A stretch of DNA of 64,000 bases from Saposhnikovia divaricata (GCA_036435485.1 CM071594.1:198674216-198738215), one strand, 5' to 3'. Shown: positions 21,680 to 35,100, counted from the first letter of the stretch. Made by a program: numbers and translations. The notes: generated by a model not told the origin, from the letters alone.

Positions 21680-22182
21680 TGTAAAGCATAATGTAATGTA
21701 ATATGTAATAGAGGACATATATAACTCAACTAGGATAAAAGATAAATAATATTAACTCTATACAGGGATCATGAAATTTGAAGAACAGGCACCAACAAGG
21801 ATCAAGTCGCTGAAAGAAGTTCATTAACATGATCAAGCCTCAGTGACAGAATAAGATGTATAGATGATTCAGTTGAAGGGCCAAAAGATTCCATGTATTT
21901 ATATATAATTTGAAGATACTGCTGCAGGCTAATCAATTGGAATGTAACGAAGGTGTGAAGATCAAGGTCAGTGCTAGTCACTTGTGAACCAGACCAGCGC
22001 ACTAAGTGTCAGCACATACGAGAAGGATCAACACATTAATTTACAGAAAGAATTGCCAAAGCCTACTGACGATCAAGGACAGACATAATATTTCAAGAGA
22101 TGAATTAAAACAGCAGAATAAAACAGAAGAAAGAAGCCTATGAGATACAAAAATGAAATTACTATGCGCAGTTACTATGCAT

Positions 22183-22312
22183 GGTTACTATTTGGGGTTG
22201 GTGTAATAGTGCCTGGTTACTATTTGGGGTTGGTGAAATAGTGTCCGATTACTATTTGGGGGTTGTTGGAATAGTGCTCGGTTACTATTTGGGGGTTGTT
22301 GGAATAGTGTCA
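22183..22312 (+). repeat. Four direct 32-33 bp repeats upstream of the F TATA box
   Basis: Copies start at 22183, 22215, 22247 and 22280, each of the form GGTTACTATTTGGGG then TTGGTG or GTTGTTG then AATAGTG. They end 20 bp before the TATA box, the position of U3 enhancer repeats. Confidence 0.8.
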
Positions 22313-22332
22313 AATAGTGACTTTCTATAATC

Positions 22333-22340
22333 TATAAATA
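22333..22340 (+). promoter_or_regulatory. TATA box of F LTR
   Basis: TATAAATA is followed by GGCCTG and a pyrimidine-rich stretch about 40-70 bp downstream, where transcription would begin. Confidence 0.65.
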
Positions 22341-22410
22341 GGCCTGTTGTATTTCATTTCAAAACACACCTCAACACACAACTCTCTCTTTTCTCTCTTA
22401 TATCTTCTCT

Positions 22411-22608
22411 GTGTAAGCTTCTAGACAGTCCATCTAGTAGGAAAGCCGGCTTAGCCCGCTTTCAGGAAGTGTCAGGTAGAAGGTCCTCGTGCCTAAACTA
22501 TCCTTAGGAGTGTAAGCTGCTAGACAGTCCATCTAGTAGGAAAGCCGGCTAAACCCGCTTTCAGGAAGTGTCAGGTAGAAGGTCCTCGTGCCTAAACTAT
22601 CCTTAGGA
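22411..22608 (+). repeat. Two tandem 99-bp units in F LTR
   Basis: Copies 22411-22509 and 22510-22608 are nearly identical. Each contains AGACAGTCCATCTAGTAGG and AGGTCCTCGTGCC. They lie downstream of the TATA box and so in the transcribed part of the LTR. Confidence 0.85.
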
Positions 22609-22653
22609 GTGTTCAGGTTTTGAAGCTAATCCATTGGATTAGAAGTTGTATCA

Positions 22654-25600
22654 TGTAACGCCCCCAAATCTGAGGTCAGAGATTCAGGTCGTCACGTCAA
22701 CATCCAACCATATCATACCTGTATTAACTTTACAACTCAACAATACATCCATTCAGACCTCAATCTTACACACAAGCAAGTTAGAGTCTCAGAAACGATA
22801 ATCAAAAGTGCCGCTAAATATTACAATTCATTTGTACAAATCAGAGTCTTACGCAATTCCACTTATACAACTCTACTTAAAGACAAGTCTTACTATTACA
22901 GTTGAAAACCTATCAGACTTACTCCGTAGTATTTATCAGAAACTAAATCATCTCCGGGGTAAATCTTTTACTCCTCTTCTGCTGTTGCGGAGTTAACCGA
23001 CCAAATTCTTCTCTTTCTGAAAAGTTTTTATAAAGCAAGAATGAGCTACATATTGCTCAGCAAGTCCACCATTTTGAAGAATAATAATGGGGTTTATTTC
23101 GAAAACATTCCCAACTATATGGGTATATATCTCAGGTTTCAAAACATAATTGGACAATGTATATGTCTGAGTTTGAATAAAACATCTATACTCACTAAGG
23201 AGCTTTAAGAATAACATATAAACCCTTTATAAGGTTCCCATTTCAATATATCTCAAGTTTGAAAATATATACATATGAGTATATCATTTTCGGCAAAACA
23301 CTCTACGATTAACATACTGTACAAGGAATACATCATTGCAAGCCTCTTTCCTTCCATTAGCTTAGAAGGTTTCTCATACAAAAACATTTCATTCTTTGAA
23401 ACAATTGCAAGAGTGCACTAACACGTGCCAATCTTTATAGAAAAATCTTACAGTTCTAGATACTGCACGATGTCAATATTTTCTCATCAAAACCACACTA
23501 TCAGCAACTTGGCACTTAGGCCCAAGAAGTAGTGTTTGAGTATTTTTCCAAAGTGGAGGATGGGACTTAAAGAAAACACAAAACCTGACAAGGATTGACG
23601 ATGATCAATCGCCACATCCAAGTCCAATAATCCGCGGGTCTTCTCTACCGGTAGAAGGATAGAAACTACATCCGTAACTATCCCTCGGGTGAAAACTACA
23701 TCCGTAATCACCCTCGATGAAAACTACATCCGTAATCATCCTTCGGCAACACCTGGGCCGGAATAATAAGTGATGGACCGCCTGGCTCACGGCCGCTTAC
23801 ACATCCCGGGAATCGTTCGTCAACGGTTCCCACACCTGCCAGAGTCCCTTTTTCTTTTTCTTTTAAAACTTGATTTTGATTGAAAACAGAGTAGTTGAGG
23901 TCCGACATCAGTCGACCGATGATTCTTGAAATCATACAAGAAGCAGAATCTGATCGGGCGTTTTCAAAAATGTTTTGAGTTCGAGTTTGAAAGTATTAAA
24001 AAGTATCTTGGATTAACTTTGTCTTTAAATAATGAACAATGATTAATAAATAATATTTTAAGATTTAATATTAATAATTAATAAAATAATTATTCGATAA
24101 AATAAACTTTTAATCCAAGATAGGGTTTCGAGTATTTACGAAGATATAACAATAGTTACTTGAGTATACGATACTACCCGAATGACCCTTCGGGTTTTCG
24201 CAAACTAGATACGATATAATAATATACCGCTCCCCGGTCAATAGTATATACGGACCGCTACGACCTCTATTGCTAGAGTCGTTGTCCGAAGAAAACATTT
24301 CAATCTAAGTTCAAGGGGTTAAAGCATACATGTACTTGTTCAATCTCAATTGCATCAATACTTCGATAAACATAGCATTTGATATAATTTGAAAACTACA
24401 AACACAACAGTAAAAGTTCTTGTATATGGATAAGTTTTGAAAAGTAAACTTGCCTTGGTTTGGTTGGGGTGGTCGAGCGTACGGATTCGAACGATCTATA
24501 CAAAAGCAATAATCGTTCGTTAGTACCTTAACAATATCTCTTTAATTATGGGGTTTAGGGGGGTACGAGATTAACTTAACGACTTCGTCTTATGACTCTT
24601 TAGCCCCACTATAGGTTCATGTCATCACTCGATTATGCTCGTCACTTACTCGACTTAATTTAATTACCACTTTCGAATCATAACCACTAACCCTAGAATC
24701 ATGCTCCACTAATCGACTTTTTCCATTGCGCGAATTTTACTCTCTAGCATTTTTATAAAATCCAAAAATTCATATTTTAATCCAATTTCTTTTGTGTGGT
24801 CTTCACCACTGCATTCCCTACTTTCTCAAATTTTTTCATGATCCCACATATATTTTTAGGGGTTTAAACAAGGTTCACAAGGGGGTCACTTAGTGCAGTC
24901 CATAATCCAGAAACAAAATTCACTCCTCCGGCCATAACTTAAAATATATACATCACCTAGCCATGAACCTTACATTTACAGAAACTACATTCAATTATCT
25001 TTCCAACAATATATGGTAGGACATCAGGGGACATCATTTGGGGGTTCAAAATCGTGCTACAATACAGGTCAAAGTTCCTGGACAAAACTCAGCAAGCTCA
25101 AACTACTTAGATCAACCATTTTTTATACTTCCATAACATAATCAACACTTAATACACTTAGATCATGGTTCATAACACTCATGGAGATATATATATTAAC
25201 CATAGTCATAAAAGTCACAATTCAACATCAAAACTCAAGATCCATGCTATCCAATACATATACAACCAAGATTAGTTCTCAAACACATGGATCTACTACC
25301 ATACTTTATAAACAATACATAACCAAGAGGGTTTGAGATTTTTATACCTTCATGAGCACCTAGAGGCCTTGGATAAGCTTTACACAACTCAAAAACACCT
25401 TAGATGGTCTCCTACAACACTTACAATGCAAGATCTAAAGGAAAAACAAACTTGGTAACTATTCACCAAAGCTTGAACAATTTGTAACTTGAAATTGGGT
25501 GGATAAAATGGAGTGAAATTGCTAACATACCTTGTCTAGATGATGTAGATGACCTAGGAATTATGGTGAGATTTATGAGTGATGGAAGGGGAGGAGAAGA

Positions 25601-26283
25601 AATTTTCTTCTCCACTTGAAGCTTTGGCCGAGAGCAACTACAAGGGGGGGGGGGGTTTGTGTTTTGTGTTTGGTGTGTTATGTTGGTGAATAATTGGTGT
25701 TAATTAGGTTGGGTGATACATATCACATGTAAGTATAGGTAATGTACTAGCAAGGTATGGCCTCATGTACTATGTGTTCCCCCTTTTGAAAAAGCAACCA
25801 ACTAGATACTATTCATCTTCCAATGGCCAACTAGTTTGTTTGATTTCTAACCACTTGGTTGCATGGGCTTGCATGCAATACTACTCCTTGTATTATTATT
25901 CTCCCACCAATGTTTGTTATTTAATCTTTAATTCGTATCGTATCTTAATTAATCTCTCGTAATAATATCTTGTCGCGTAGAGATTTCCCCTATACTTCCT
26001 TAAGTACTAATTGTGTAAATTCCTCGAATATCCATAATTCCTCGTCATAATTCTTAATAAATCCTTTAATACTCTAACCATTCTCAAATCCCAAATTTTA
26101 TAAATATTACTAACAATAAGACTCCTGCCTTCACAATCTTCCTTTTTATATTACATGATAAATGCAACAACGCAGTTTCTCAGACAATCAATTCTATTAA
26201 TCAACAGGGATGACTCGAAAGGTTTCATAATGACAATGTCACAAGATATTACCAAAAATTACCAAAAATTTAGGGTTCTTACA
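22654..26283 (-). repeat. A2 3' LTR (left copy, 3630 bp)
   Basis: It runs from TGTAACGCCCCC to GGGTTCTTACA on the plus strand. It is nearly identical to 46094-49736. It contains the CTACCGGTAG palindrome (23645-23654), the three-copy short repeat and, in the LTR sense, a long leader region without a credible ORF (about 24980-25680). Confidence 0.88.
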
Positions 26284-26300
26284 GGCTCCCCTCCTTAAAA
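26284..26300 (-). promoter_or_regulatory. Polypurine tract of A2
   Basis: On the minus strand it reads TTTTAAGGAGGGGAGCC just before the LTR start. It is the same tract as in A1. Confidence 0.8.
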
Positions 26301-26316
26301 GGATTCCGTCCCGGAA

Positions 26317-27243
26317 TCAGGTTGAAAACAGTTGGGGGTGCTTTTCACGCATCGCGCTCTCTAGTTCCCATGTTGATTCTTCAACATTCTGATTCCTCCA
26401 CAAAACTCTCACTAACTTGACAACCTTGTTCCTCAGCACCTGTTCTTTTCTATCCATGATTTCTACGGGTTGCTCGACATATGTTAAGTCTGGTTACAGA
26501 TCCACTTGATCATGTTCTATCACATGTCGGAAGTCGGTATGGTATGGTCGTAGCATGGACACATGGAACACATTATGTACTTGCTGTAAGCTCGGGGGTA
26601 AAGCCAATTCATAGGCTAACTTCCCAACTCGTTTCAAGATCTCAAAAGGTCCAATAAATCTCGGGCTTAGTTTTCCCTTCTTACCAAATCTCATCAATCC
26701 TTTCCACGGCGATACCTTCAACATCACAAACTCTCCTACCTCAAATTCTTTGTCCTTGCGGGTCTGGTCCGCATACTTCTTCTATCTGTCCTGGGCCGCT
26801 ACCAGTCGTCCTCTTATGAGCTCGATAGTTTCTCTTGTCTGTTGGACCAGTTCAGGCCCTAAAATCTTCCGCTCTCCTACCTCTTCCCAACACAAGGGAG
26901 ACCGACATCTTCGTCCGTATAAAACTTCATATGGGGGCATGCCTATACTCGCATGGTAACTATTGTTGTAGGAAAATTCGATCAACGGCAAGTGGTCACC
27001 CCAACTTCCCTTAAAATCTATGGCACATACTCTCAACATGTCCTCGATGGTCTGGATGGTTCTCTCACTCTGTCCGTCTGTTTGGGGATGGTATGCGGTA
27101 CTCATGTTTAACTGGGTCCCCACACAATCCTGAAAACTTCTCCAGAACCTGGAGTTGAATCTTGTGTCTCTACCAGATACAATGCTCACAGGAACCCCAT
27201 GCCTTACCCCGATCTCCTTAGGTACCTCATAAAATTTGACCAT
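26317..27243 (-). pseudogene. pol: Integrase C-terminal two thirds with chromodomain (A2)
   Basis: One frame runs from 27243 to the TGA at 26317-26319 with two in-frame stops, TAG at 26782-26784 and TAA at 26494-26496. It covers part of the catalytic core (VSIVSGRDTRFNSRFW with the second Asp, TAYHPQTDGQSERTIQTIED with the Glu), the GPY/F region (KLSPRFIGPFEILKRVG) and the chromodomain. The first catalytic Asp and the zinc-binding domain are missing, because unrelated sequence begins upstream of MVKFYE. A3 has the same left limit, so the truncation is older than both insertions. Confidence 0.85.
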
Positions 27244-30200
27244 TCGAGATAATGGGTTTCGTAAACAAAACTAATGACTTTTACATACACTCGTCTGTAC
27301 CGTAAATACGTAATATCCATTCGAAATCTTCATTTAATAATTCGTACATATTGTGATTGCAAAAATTTCTCATCCACCCATAAAATTACTATTCGTCCAA
27401 GTTTCGAATATCCCCGAAAGTTAGGGTTAATGTAGTCTCCTCTCCTTAAAAGGGTTCATTTTAAGAACCTAAGGATAATAGTTGTGGATACAATTCCAAC
27501 CTTACCTTTTCCAATTCTCAGGTTGACACTTCAACCCTATTGTTCTCTCCCTTGGTCTCACCAACGCCTTAATGTTGTTCCTCAACGCATACTCTCCTCG
27601 ACCTGTATTCCTTATCGGTTGTTCTATGATTGAAAATTTCTATCCCCCTACTTATACGTTCCTCTGCTACCTTGTTCATAGCATCCGTGTTGAGTCCTTG
27701 CATCGTTGGCCGTGGATACTTTGTGGTCGTTTCTATAATCTGAGACAACGTTAATACGCACGGTATTCCTCATTTTCCTTGGCTTGATTAGCATGCATGT
27801 GTTGCCTCCCGTCAGTCGTTACCACATGCTATGGATATTGTATAGTCTTCGGTATACGTCGAACCAGTTCAGCTACTATATCCCTCGTTCATTGACTTCT
27901 TCGTAACGCAAGAGAAGTGAAGCTTCTTCTTTCGCAGTACGCTCTACAGGAGACGTCCTTACGTTCGCATGGTGATGATCGTGATAACAACATTCATTTC
28001 ATGGATAAGTTTTTATTCTCGACTGCCCCGTGAAGCCGAAGGCACGACACTAAATATAAATTCGATCGTCTGGACAATTCTTCTTCCCTGTCCGTCAGCC
28101 ACAGATCAAATTAGTACATACGCTCAATCTCTTTGTTAGATATACTTGAAAGCACCTTCAATATTCGAAGTTTAACCTTAAGTCTTTATCCGACGTAATC
28201 GCTGCAGAAGTTTTATATTGCACAACCATCTCTTCCGTATATAAATCGATGATCTTCTAAATGGAAAGTCTCTCGTATGTAAATCACTTGGTCCAACAAT
28301 TATAAATCAACTAGGGCCATCTCTTGGCTCGGTCTTCGGCGACCTACTCATGAAGTTCATTATAATTCTGTCCATGTTCAAGATTTTCTACAGGCGGAAT
28401 TAGTCCACTAGATCTCTATCATTCTGCTTTTGGCATGTCGCGTTTGTACTTAATAGTTTGCCAATACCATTCTTCATATCCGTTTGCCAAACATTCTTTT
28501 AATTCTCTGTACATCTTTGTCCTTCCCCCTAATTTAGTCATTTTCCTCTAACGTTATTCTTTATTGCATATACTCTATTTTCTTGGTCAATACTGACTGA
28601 ATTCCAATTTTGAATAATCCCCTCTATAGGTATCGGCCACCACACTGGCCTTTTCCTAGGAAATAACATATTTCTCCATTATACTCCCTGCTCCTTTTCG
28701 TCACCTTCTCTTTCTTATGTTTAGTTCTAATATGAAGATATACTTATGGCACTTGTGGAGAAATTTTCACATTTTTCTCATAAGGTTAACGTCTCAGTTT
28801 TATGCGTGAACGCCATCATGACTAATCCCAGACTCACGGTTAGTGCTATCTCATAACCTTTAAGTTGTTTTAGAAGTATAGGCTATCATCCTTTTTCTAC
28901 TGCATCAGCACACCTCTCAAACTCTCGAAAGACGCATCATCGTGACTCTCAAAGTCCTCTTTTTACCATCAAGTATAGCTAACAACGAGGTTGTTGCTAA
29001 TATCTCATTTCATCCCAAAACTTTGTTCATTAATCCATAAAGGCTTCTGACTCATTAGTCCCTTCAAACGATACTACCACAATTTTATAACGTTTATATT
29101 AGTGTGAAAGGCCAACTTTGGCACCGTACAGAGGTCGATATTGAGTTGGTAAAACTTTCTCTTCAACCTTATCTTTGAAAACAACTACTCATTTTAACTA
29201 GTCAACAATTCCTCCATTTCGGATAAGGGTATCAGTTCTCGATGGTATATGTAAGATGTCTTACGCTCGTCCTCCTTCACAACTGGCGGCAATCAGCCTG
29301 AGGCCTGCATGCTACTGCGATTCCCAATAAACTTGATTAGGTGGTAATCTCGAAGGATCATTGTCATATATCCACGCATCCATTTTGCTATTAGGGGGCC
29401 TGTTAAACTTTATGTCTCTCTATGTGCATCAATCCCTTTAAGCTAAATAAAGCTTCACATTCTTGCCACGATATTTCTTCCTTTCTTGTCCATCTCACTC
29501 CCAGGTAGTTTCCTCTAAGGATATGTTTTACATCGCAATCGATTTGCATTTCTTGGATCAGGAAAAGGCTTGGTAACTCCAGAATTCATTAATATAACAT
29601 CCTGACAACGGTTGGTAGGAGCGTGATCCCAACCACCTCATCATTTCTTATAACTTTCCCCACACCAATATTAAAGGTCTTGTGGTATGCCCTGACATGT
29701 TATCTCTACTTCAATAATTACTCGGCATAATGCTCTGGCTGCACAATTACAACATTTTTTTTTTCATATTGGTGTAACGGTTCACAATTGTACCTCCCGT
29801 TTACCTTAGAGTAATCACTTTGAAAGGAATGGTTTCAAAATAACAAGGTACAATAGATAATCTTAATAAGAATTCCACATTGGATGTTCCAAGAATGTTG
29901 GTGGTTCCAAATACTAGGAGTCTCGATTTTTGGAGATGTAAGGATGGACAGAAAGAATACAGCAAGGTTTATTCCTTCCCGTCCTCATAATTCTGTAATA
30001 TGACACCATAGAGAATGTTGCACAAGGGCAATGATTGTTGGGTACCAAAAGTCATAAAGACGGTCTTTATACAATTCTTACATCGGGTGGATACTTTTCC
30101 TCCTGAATAATAAGAGAAAATCTAAAGTCGCATTGATGAAGGTCAGCCAATAGAAAGCAATTCTACTCCATGACCATTAAAGAATGAAGTAGTTTGTCTC

Positions 30201-30454
30201 TCAAGTAATCAATGGTTTCTAATGAATTCTCATTGTATGAAATGAAAGAATAAAATATTCAAGTGATATAAAGTCTAATACGAATATGGGTAAGAATTCA
30301 AGTCGAGTGGGCGACCTCACTAGGTCTCAATCAAGTTATTCGTCCAAACTTTCATTATCATACTTTACCACATGCAAAATGCATTGCGGAATGAATTAAA
30401 TTGGGAGTTGGACCAGTGAAACAATAACTAGTCCTTTTCAAGAAACACTAGCGA
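27244..30454 (-). other. A2 internal: decayed 3' end of a second, older chromovirus
   Basis: No open gene. At 27421-27454 TTAGGGTTAATGTA followed by TCTCCTCTCCTTAAAAGGG resembles the LTR/polypurine boundary at 26271-26301. Upstream on the minus strand, at about 27500-27640, lies a decayed chromodomain (IIEQPIRNTG, LRNNI, LVR; better read in A3). At about 28318-28378 an integrase-like piece appears (RIIMNFMSRSPKTEPRDGPS, then a stop). The rest (28400-30454) gives no readable domain. The layout suggests a diverged pol 3' end with its own polypurine tract inside the A2 internal region. Confidence 0.55.
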
Positions 30455-30459
30455 CTAGC
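30455..30459. repeat. Left target-site duplication of G (CTAGC)
   Basis: CTAGC precedes the left LTR of G and recurs at 44071-44075. Confidence 0.9.
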
Positions 30460-31886
30460 TGTTAGGTCCTATAATATTGTAGAAGGGGGGGTTGAATACA
30501 ATCTATACCATTTTCTCAAAATTTATTCGTTAAACAATTTTCACTTAAATGAATATTTTGTGCGGAATAATATAACACAAATTTCAAGTTGAATATAACA
30601 ATATATTAACTTGATGGGTGTTACAAAATCAGTCCAAATGATTATCAAGTAATTAATAACTAATTAGAAAATTCAACATGAACTTTGCTAATTTAGTTAA
30701 TAAAATCAAGATATCAATTTGTGAACTAGGAAACTTAATTCGCTAGTAGTACAAGAATCACAAGTAAACAAGTTCCAATGGATAGGATATTACAACTGAG
30801 ATGAACTTGAATTTACAGAATTAAATTTGTAGGTGTTCTTGAGCTTGAGAGAGAGAGAGAGAATGGCTGCTGTGTGTATTTTTCTTGTTTAGCTCGACTG
30901 GTTTTTCATCTTCTGCATTCTGCTTCCTTAAATACACAGCCATAGTCATATTACTTGATTTAAACTGATATGACAATCATTTTACATTAATATGACAATC
31001 GGTATGACTATCAATTGAATGTAATATGACTGTCCAGTTTAAATATGACTTTCGGTATAACAATCCAGCTCAATATGACATTCGGTATAACTTACCATGT
31101 CAATATAACATTCGGTATAACTCTCCATTTGAATGAAATATGACTATCTCCTTTGAACTGTATATGACTATCTCCTTTGAACTGAATATGACTATCTTCT
31201 TTATAAACTGAATATGACTATCGGTATAACTATCAGTTTGATAGTTATATCATCATATTTTTCAGTTTATAATTAATTAAATGACTTATTAAAAATCATT
31301 TAACTAATTAATCCTTTTTCATATTAATTCTTATTTAATTAATCTAATAATCACTTTAACAAATATATTAATTCTGATAGAATTAATTTATTTATTAACT
31401 TAATTACTTGACTTAATCAATTAAAATAGAATTAATATAAATTCTTTAATAGTCATTACTCCGCTGAAAACCACGTAATTATGATAAGGAACATACATTG
31501 GCATGATGTTGACGCTCGATGTACTGTCTGGTTCATGAACGACTAACTCCAATCTCTGTTCTTCATCGTGACTTTAACACTGTGGTCTTTTTATACTCTT
31601 CACTCTCATCAATCATTCGGTACTGAAATTGTTTCTTGTCACTAATAGAAATCTCTGTCTTCTTAAATGAATCCACTTGTTTCAATGCTACCTTGAGGCC
31701 TGATCAGATATCTGAATCTTCTTCCAGTGTAAAACATCAAAACTATAGATTGACTTGTTGATTTTTCTTCTGACGGTTATCATCTTTTGAGATTCCTGTG
31801 ACAGTTGATATTATTTACTTATTACAATCTAGTTTAATTGGATTAGGATCCTCGAACTACAAATAGGCTGAGTCATATGCCTTTAA
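30460..31886 (-). repeat. G 3' LTR (left copy, 1427 bp)
   Basis: It begins TGTTAGGTCC and ends GCCTTTAA, where the right copy ends GCCTTTCA. It is about 99% identical to 42644-44070. U3 repeats of the ATATGACTATC/GGTATAAC type fill about 30941-31252, next to the TATA-like TATTTAAG at 30927-30934 (minus). A GA microsatellite lies near 30845. Confidence 0.92.
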
Positions 31887-31900
31887 ATCTCCCCCTATTT
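31887..31900 (-). promoter_or_regulatory. Polypurine tract of G
   Basis: It reads AAATAGGGGGAGAT on the minus strand, directly before the 3' LTR. 31901-32173 is untranslated sequence without a gene. Confidence 0.85.
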
Positions 31901-32173
31901 GTTTGTTATACAATAACAAGCAAATACCTAGAGGATTCTTCAACTAATCCCAATTAAACAAGTAAAAGAAAACACTTTAAATGCTAAGTAAATAATGTAA
32001 AAGTTCTGGTTTATATTAACATTATCCAGATTCAAACAGAAAAGATAAATACAAGATAGATGATCCTCTAGACTGATCATATAAGACAATTATCCTATCT
32101 TGTTTTATCAAAGCTCTAATGATATAACTTGTAGAGCTAATCTTCATTTACCACCTTCTTCCTCATTGATTTC

Positions 32174-35100
32174 TCATTCTTCTTGTTCATCCATATTAGG
32201 TAGATTCTTGATCAACTCGGAGTCAACAAGTAATTCCCTTCTGGATGACACATCTGTAGGATAAACCAGTGGTATTCCAAGTTTCTTTCTCAACTCACCT
32301 TGATACTGCTTGTACTTCTTCATGTTGGTCTGAGCATAGGATCGAATATGATTTGCAGCTTCAATCTTTTCTTGTGATGCAAAACCATGATTTCGAAGAG
32401 CATATTCAACATATACCAAATGTCTGGCAAGGTGTGTATACAATTCGTCTGTCTGAAGATTAACAGTATGAATAACTTCTCCCTTAAGAATTTTAACTTG
32501 TGGAGGGTCATTTATAACTTCAGGACCAGCTCTTTCAGCAAACTCTTGAAATTTTTCATGAAGCAGTATGCCTAGTTCAGAAGATGTTCTTACTTTTGGT
32601 CTCAACACCCAAAGCTCTGACAGAGATCTATCATAGAAAAACTGAAGCGATACTTTGTGAGATCCGAGCTTATGACATTCAACAAAGATTAGTAGCTCAC
32701 CATTCTTAGGATCAGATGCAGTGGTTATTCTCACAATATCTGTCTTTAAATATTTCAAATACATATCATGTATAGGGTTCTTCTTTTTAAAGCTTTCAAA
32801 AATAGCAATCATCCGACGATCATCATAGTCAGAAGTTTGTGGTGAGTCAATTACCTTTTGAGCACGTTCCCACTTATCACCATTTTTGTACTTGATGTAC
32901 ATCTTCCTAGCTTCCAGCTTTTGAGCATGTTGCTTTTGAAGTGCTTCCTGTTCTGCCTTTTGAAGTCTTTCATTATGAGCTAACTGTTCGAGTGTCTTCT
33001 TGAGTCTTTCTTCTCTCATAGACAGATTAGTTTCATTCTGTTCAAGTTCTTTATTTGCTTCAAAATTCATTCGTTGTGTTTCAACAGAATCAGGAATTAT
33101 TGGCTCTTCATCATCCCAAAAACTTAGATCTGGTTCATCGAATTCTTCACCAACATCAGGAAACTGTAAGTCAGCAAACAGATCAATATTAGGTTCACCT
33201 GTATAGTAAAAACCTTTTACATCATCATCTTCCTGTTCTGCTGCTTGATGAGTTGTCTTCTTCTTCCCTTCACTCCTATCTTCAATTTTCTCTTTACTTG
33301 CACTTCCTCCCCCTCTAGATTTCTCCCCCTTAGTTGAGGAATCCTCTACAGTTTTGTGACTTGTACCAGCTCCAGGCTCACTTCCATCACTACCTCCAAA
33401 GAATTTCTTCTCTTCTGCTGTGAGTGAGTGAGTTCTGCTAATGATATTATATAAGTGTCTCAACCCCTTTGCTTGATGATCACTTTGCTTTTCAATCTAA
33501 CTGAGACGATGTTCAGTGGTTAAGTGATTTTCATTCATGTTATTCTGAAGATCTTCAATCTGATTAGACATAGAAGATATAATAAGATCTTGAGGCACTG
33601 TGACATCTCCAGAGTCTTCGATTGCTTGTTGTTGAGAGAGCTTAAGTGCATTGATTTTGTTGTTGAAGATAGTTCTCATGTTATCCATATCAAACCTCAA
33701 GTTTTTGTTGTCTTCTTCAGCTTGAGCAAGACTTTCTTTCATTTGATTGAGTTGTGCGATGAGAGATAAAGTGTATGTGTCATTGTGTGCTCTCACCTCA
33801 ATCGCTCTCTGAGTATCACTCACCTCACGTGCTAGTGTTTCACTCAGATTTGAAGTAATTCTCACATCACTCCTCTCATAATCCTGAGCTGCATCCATTG
33901 TACCTGCACTAGAGATCACTCTAGCCTCCTCTTGGAAGGTTAGTGGTGGTGCAATGGGAGTTCTCAAATCCCGATCAACCTGTGAAGGTTCTTCTGCCGT
34001 AACAATATCAGGCACTGTAACTTGCTCCTCTTGCATAACAATGTTTTCAGCTTCATGTGAGAAAATATCTTCCCCCATTGTGAGTAACAGGGGTGAGCTT
34101 GAAGGAATGAATGGGTTTAAGATTGCCTTTGACATGGTTTTACTTTTCTTTTGTGATGGCAAATCTGTTTCACTCAAGATATCACTACTAGGGATAGCTC
34201 TTTTGTATGACAATTTCTTTCTACGATAGTGTTTGGAAAATTTAGGATCAGTGTTTGGTGCATTGACCTGGGATAAAGGTTGTGGATCTACAATCCCTTG
34301 GTCACTTCTTACAATTATTTGACTATCAGAAAGATATTGAGATTGTAAAGTAGTTGAGTCAAATACCTGATCATTGACATGTACATCATCTTCATTCTGG
34401 GTGGGTTGATCCACTGGAAGTTGATGTTCAAGAACATTCAAGGGTTCAGAATCAGGTTGAGGTGCTGGAACTTGTTCTGCTTCAGGCTGTGGAGCTTGTT
34501 GAATTAAAGGTATCTCAGCATCTGGCTGTGGCATGACATTTGGCAAATTTATGTATGTAGACATATATGGTGTTATGACTACAGGAACATGCAACAAGAC
34601 CTTAGAAGTATCCAGCCTGGTGTAGAACTTCTTGTTTGGTTTACCAGACCATTGAATTCGATCATTTGGAAACGGAGCAGGTTGATCCTTAGGCATAAGA
34701 TGATTAAAAATTAGTGTCAAAAACCGAAGATAATGACACTTAACCAGTTTACCTTTTCCAAAGTTCTTTGTAGCCTTCTTCAATCGATTTAGCAGAATAG
34801 GCCATATCAAGCTGCCAAAATTGATTCTCCTATTGTGAGCAATTGAGAAACCAATTGATTGTAACATACCTGTGATGACAGTATTGTTACTCTTTGTAGA
34901 ATTAGCAAACACCTTTGCTATGATCTCGAAGAAGATATTCCATTCTTGAACAAGATTGCTTTTGAGTGGTCGTTTAAGATTCAGTTGACCATGATAGTTG
35001 AGATTTGTGAAAAATTGAGTCAACTCATCATTTGAAGGCACTTCAGCAAATTGTTCAGTAGGAAGCCCCAGAGCAGCATTGAAGACAGATTCATCCACTG

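Larger units (their letters stand above)
14047..22653 (+). mobile_element. F: old Sirevirus-like copia remnant (3' part)
   Basis: F is seen as a decayed downstream ORF (14048-15422, continuing 21341-21446), a 3' untranslated region, a polypurine tract and a truncated 3' LTR, all on the plus strand. Element E splits the ORF, B-minus cuts its left side and A2 cuts its LTR at 22653. Its polypurine tract AAATAGGCGGAGAT differs by one base from that of G, and its ORF is related to the downstream ORF of G. Both place it in the same copia lineage. Confidence 0.75.
21680..22653 (+). repeat. 3' LTR of F, truncated by A2
   Basis: This is the first 974 bp of the LTR. It holds four direct repeats of 32-33 bp (22183-22312), a TATA box (22333-22340), a pyrimidine-rich start region and a duplicated 99-bp unit (22411-22608). 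A2 enters at 22654 and the rest of the LTR is not found on the other side. Confidence 0.75.

Noticed and set aside
30941..31252. Regular short repeats in the G LTR considered as a CRISPR-like array
   Set aside because: The units are 10-13 bp, variable and without unique equal-length spacers, in a plant retrotransposon U3.
32269..32575. Plus-strand ORFs opposite the G third ORF
   Set aside because: They overlap a long minus-strand frame with coherent protein features; the antisense frames show none.
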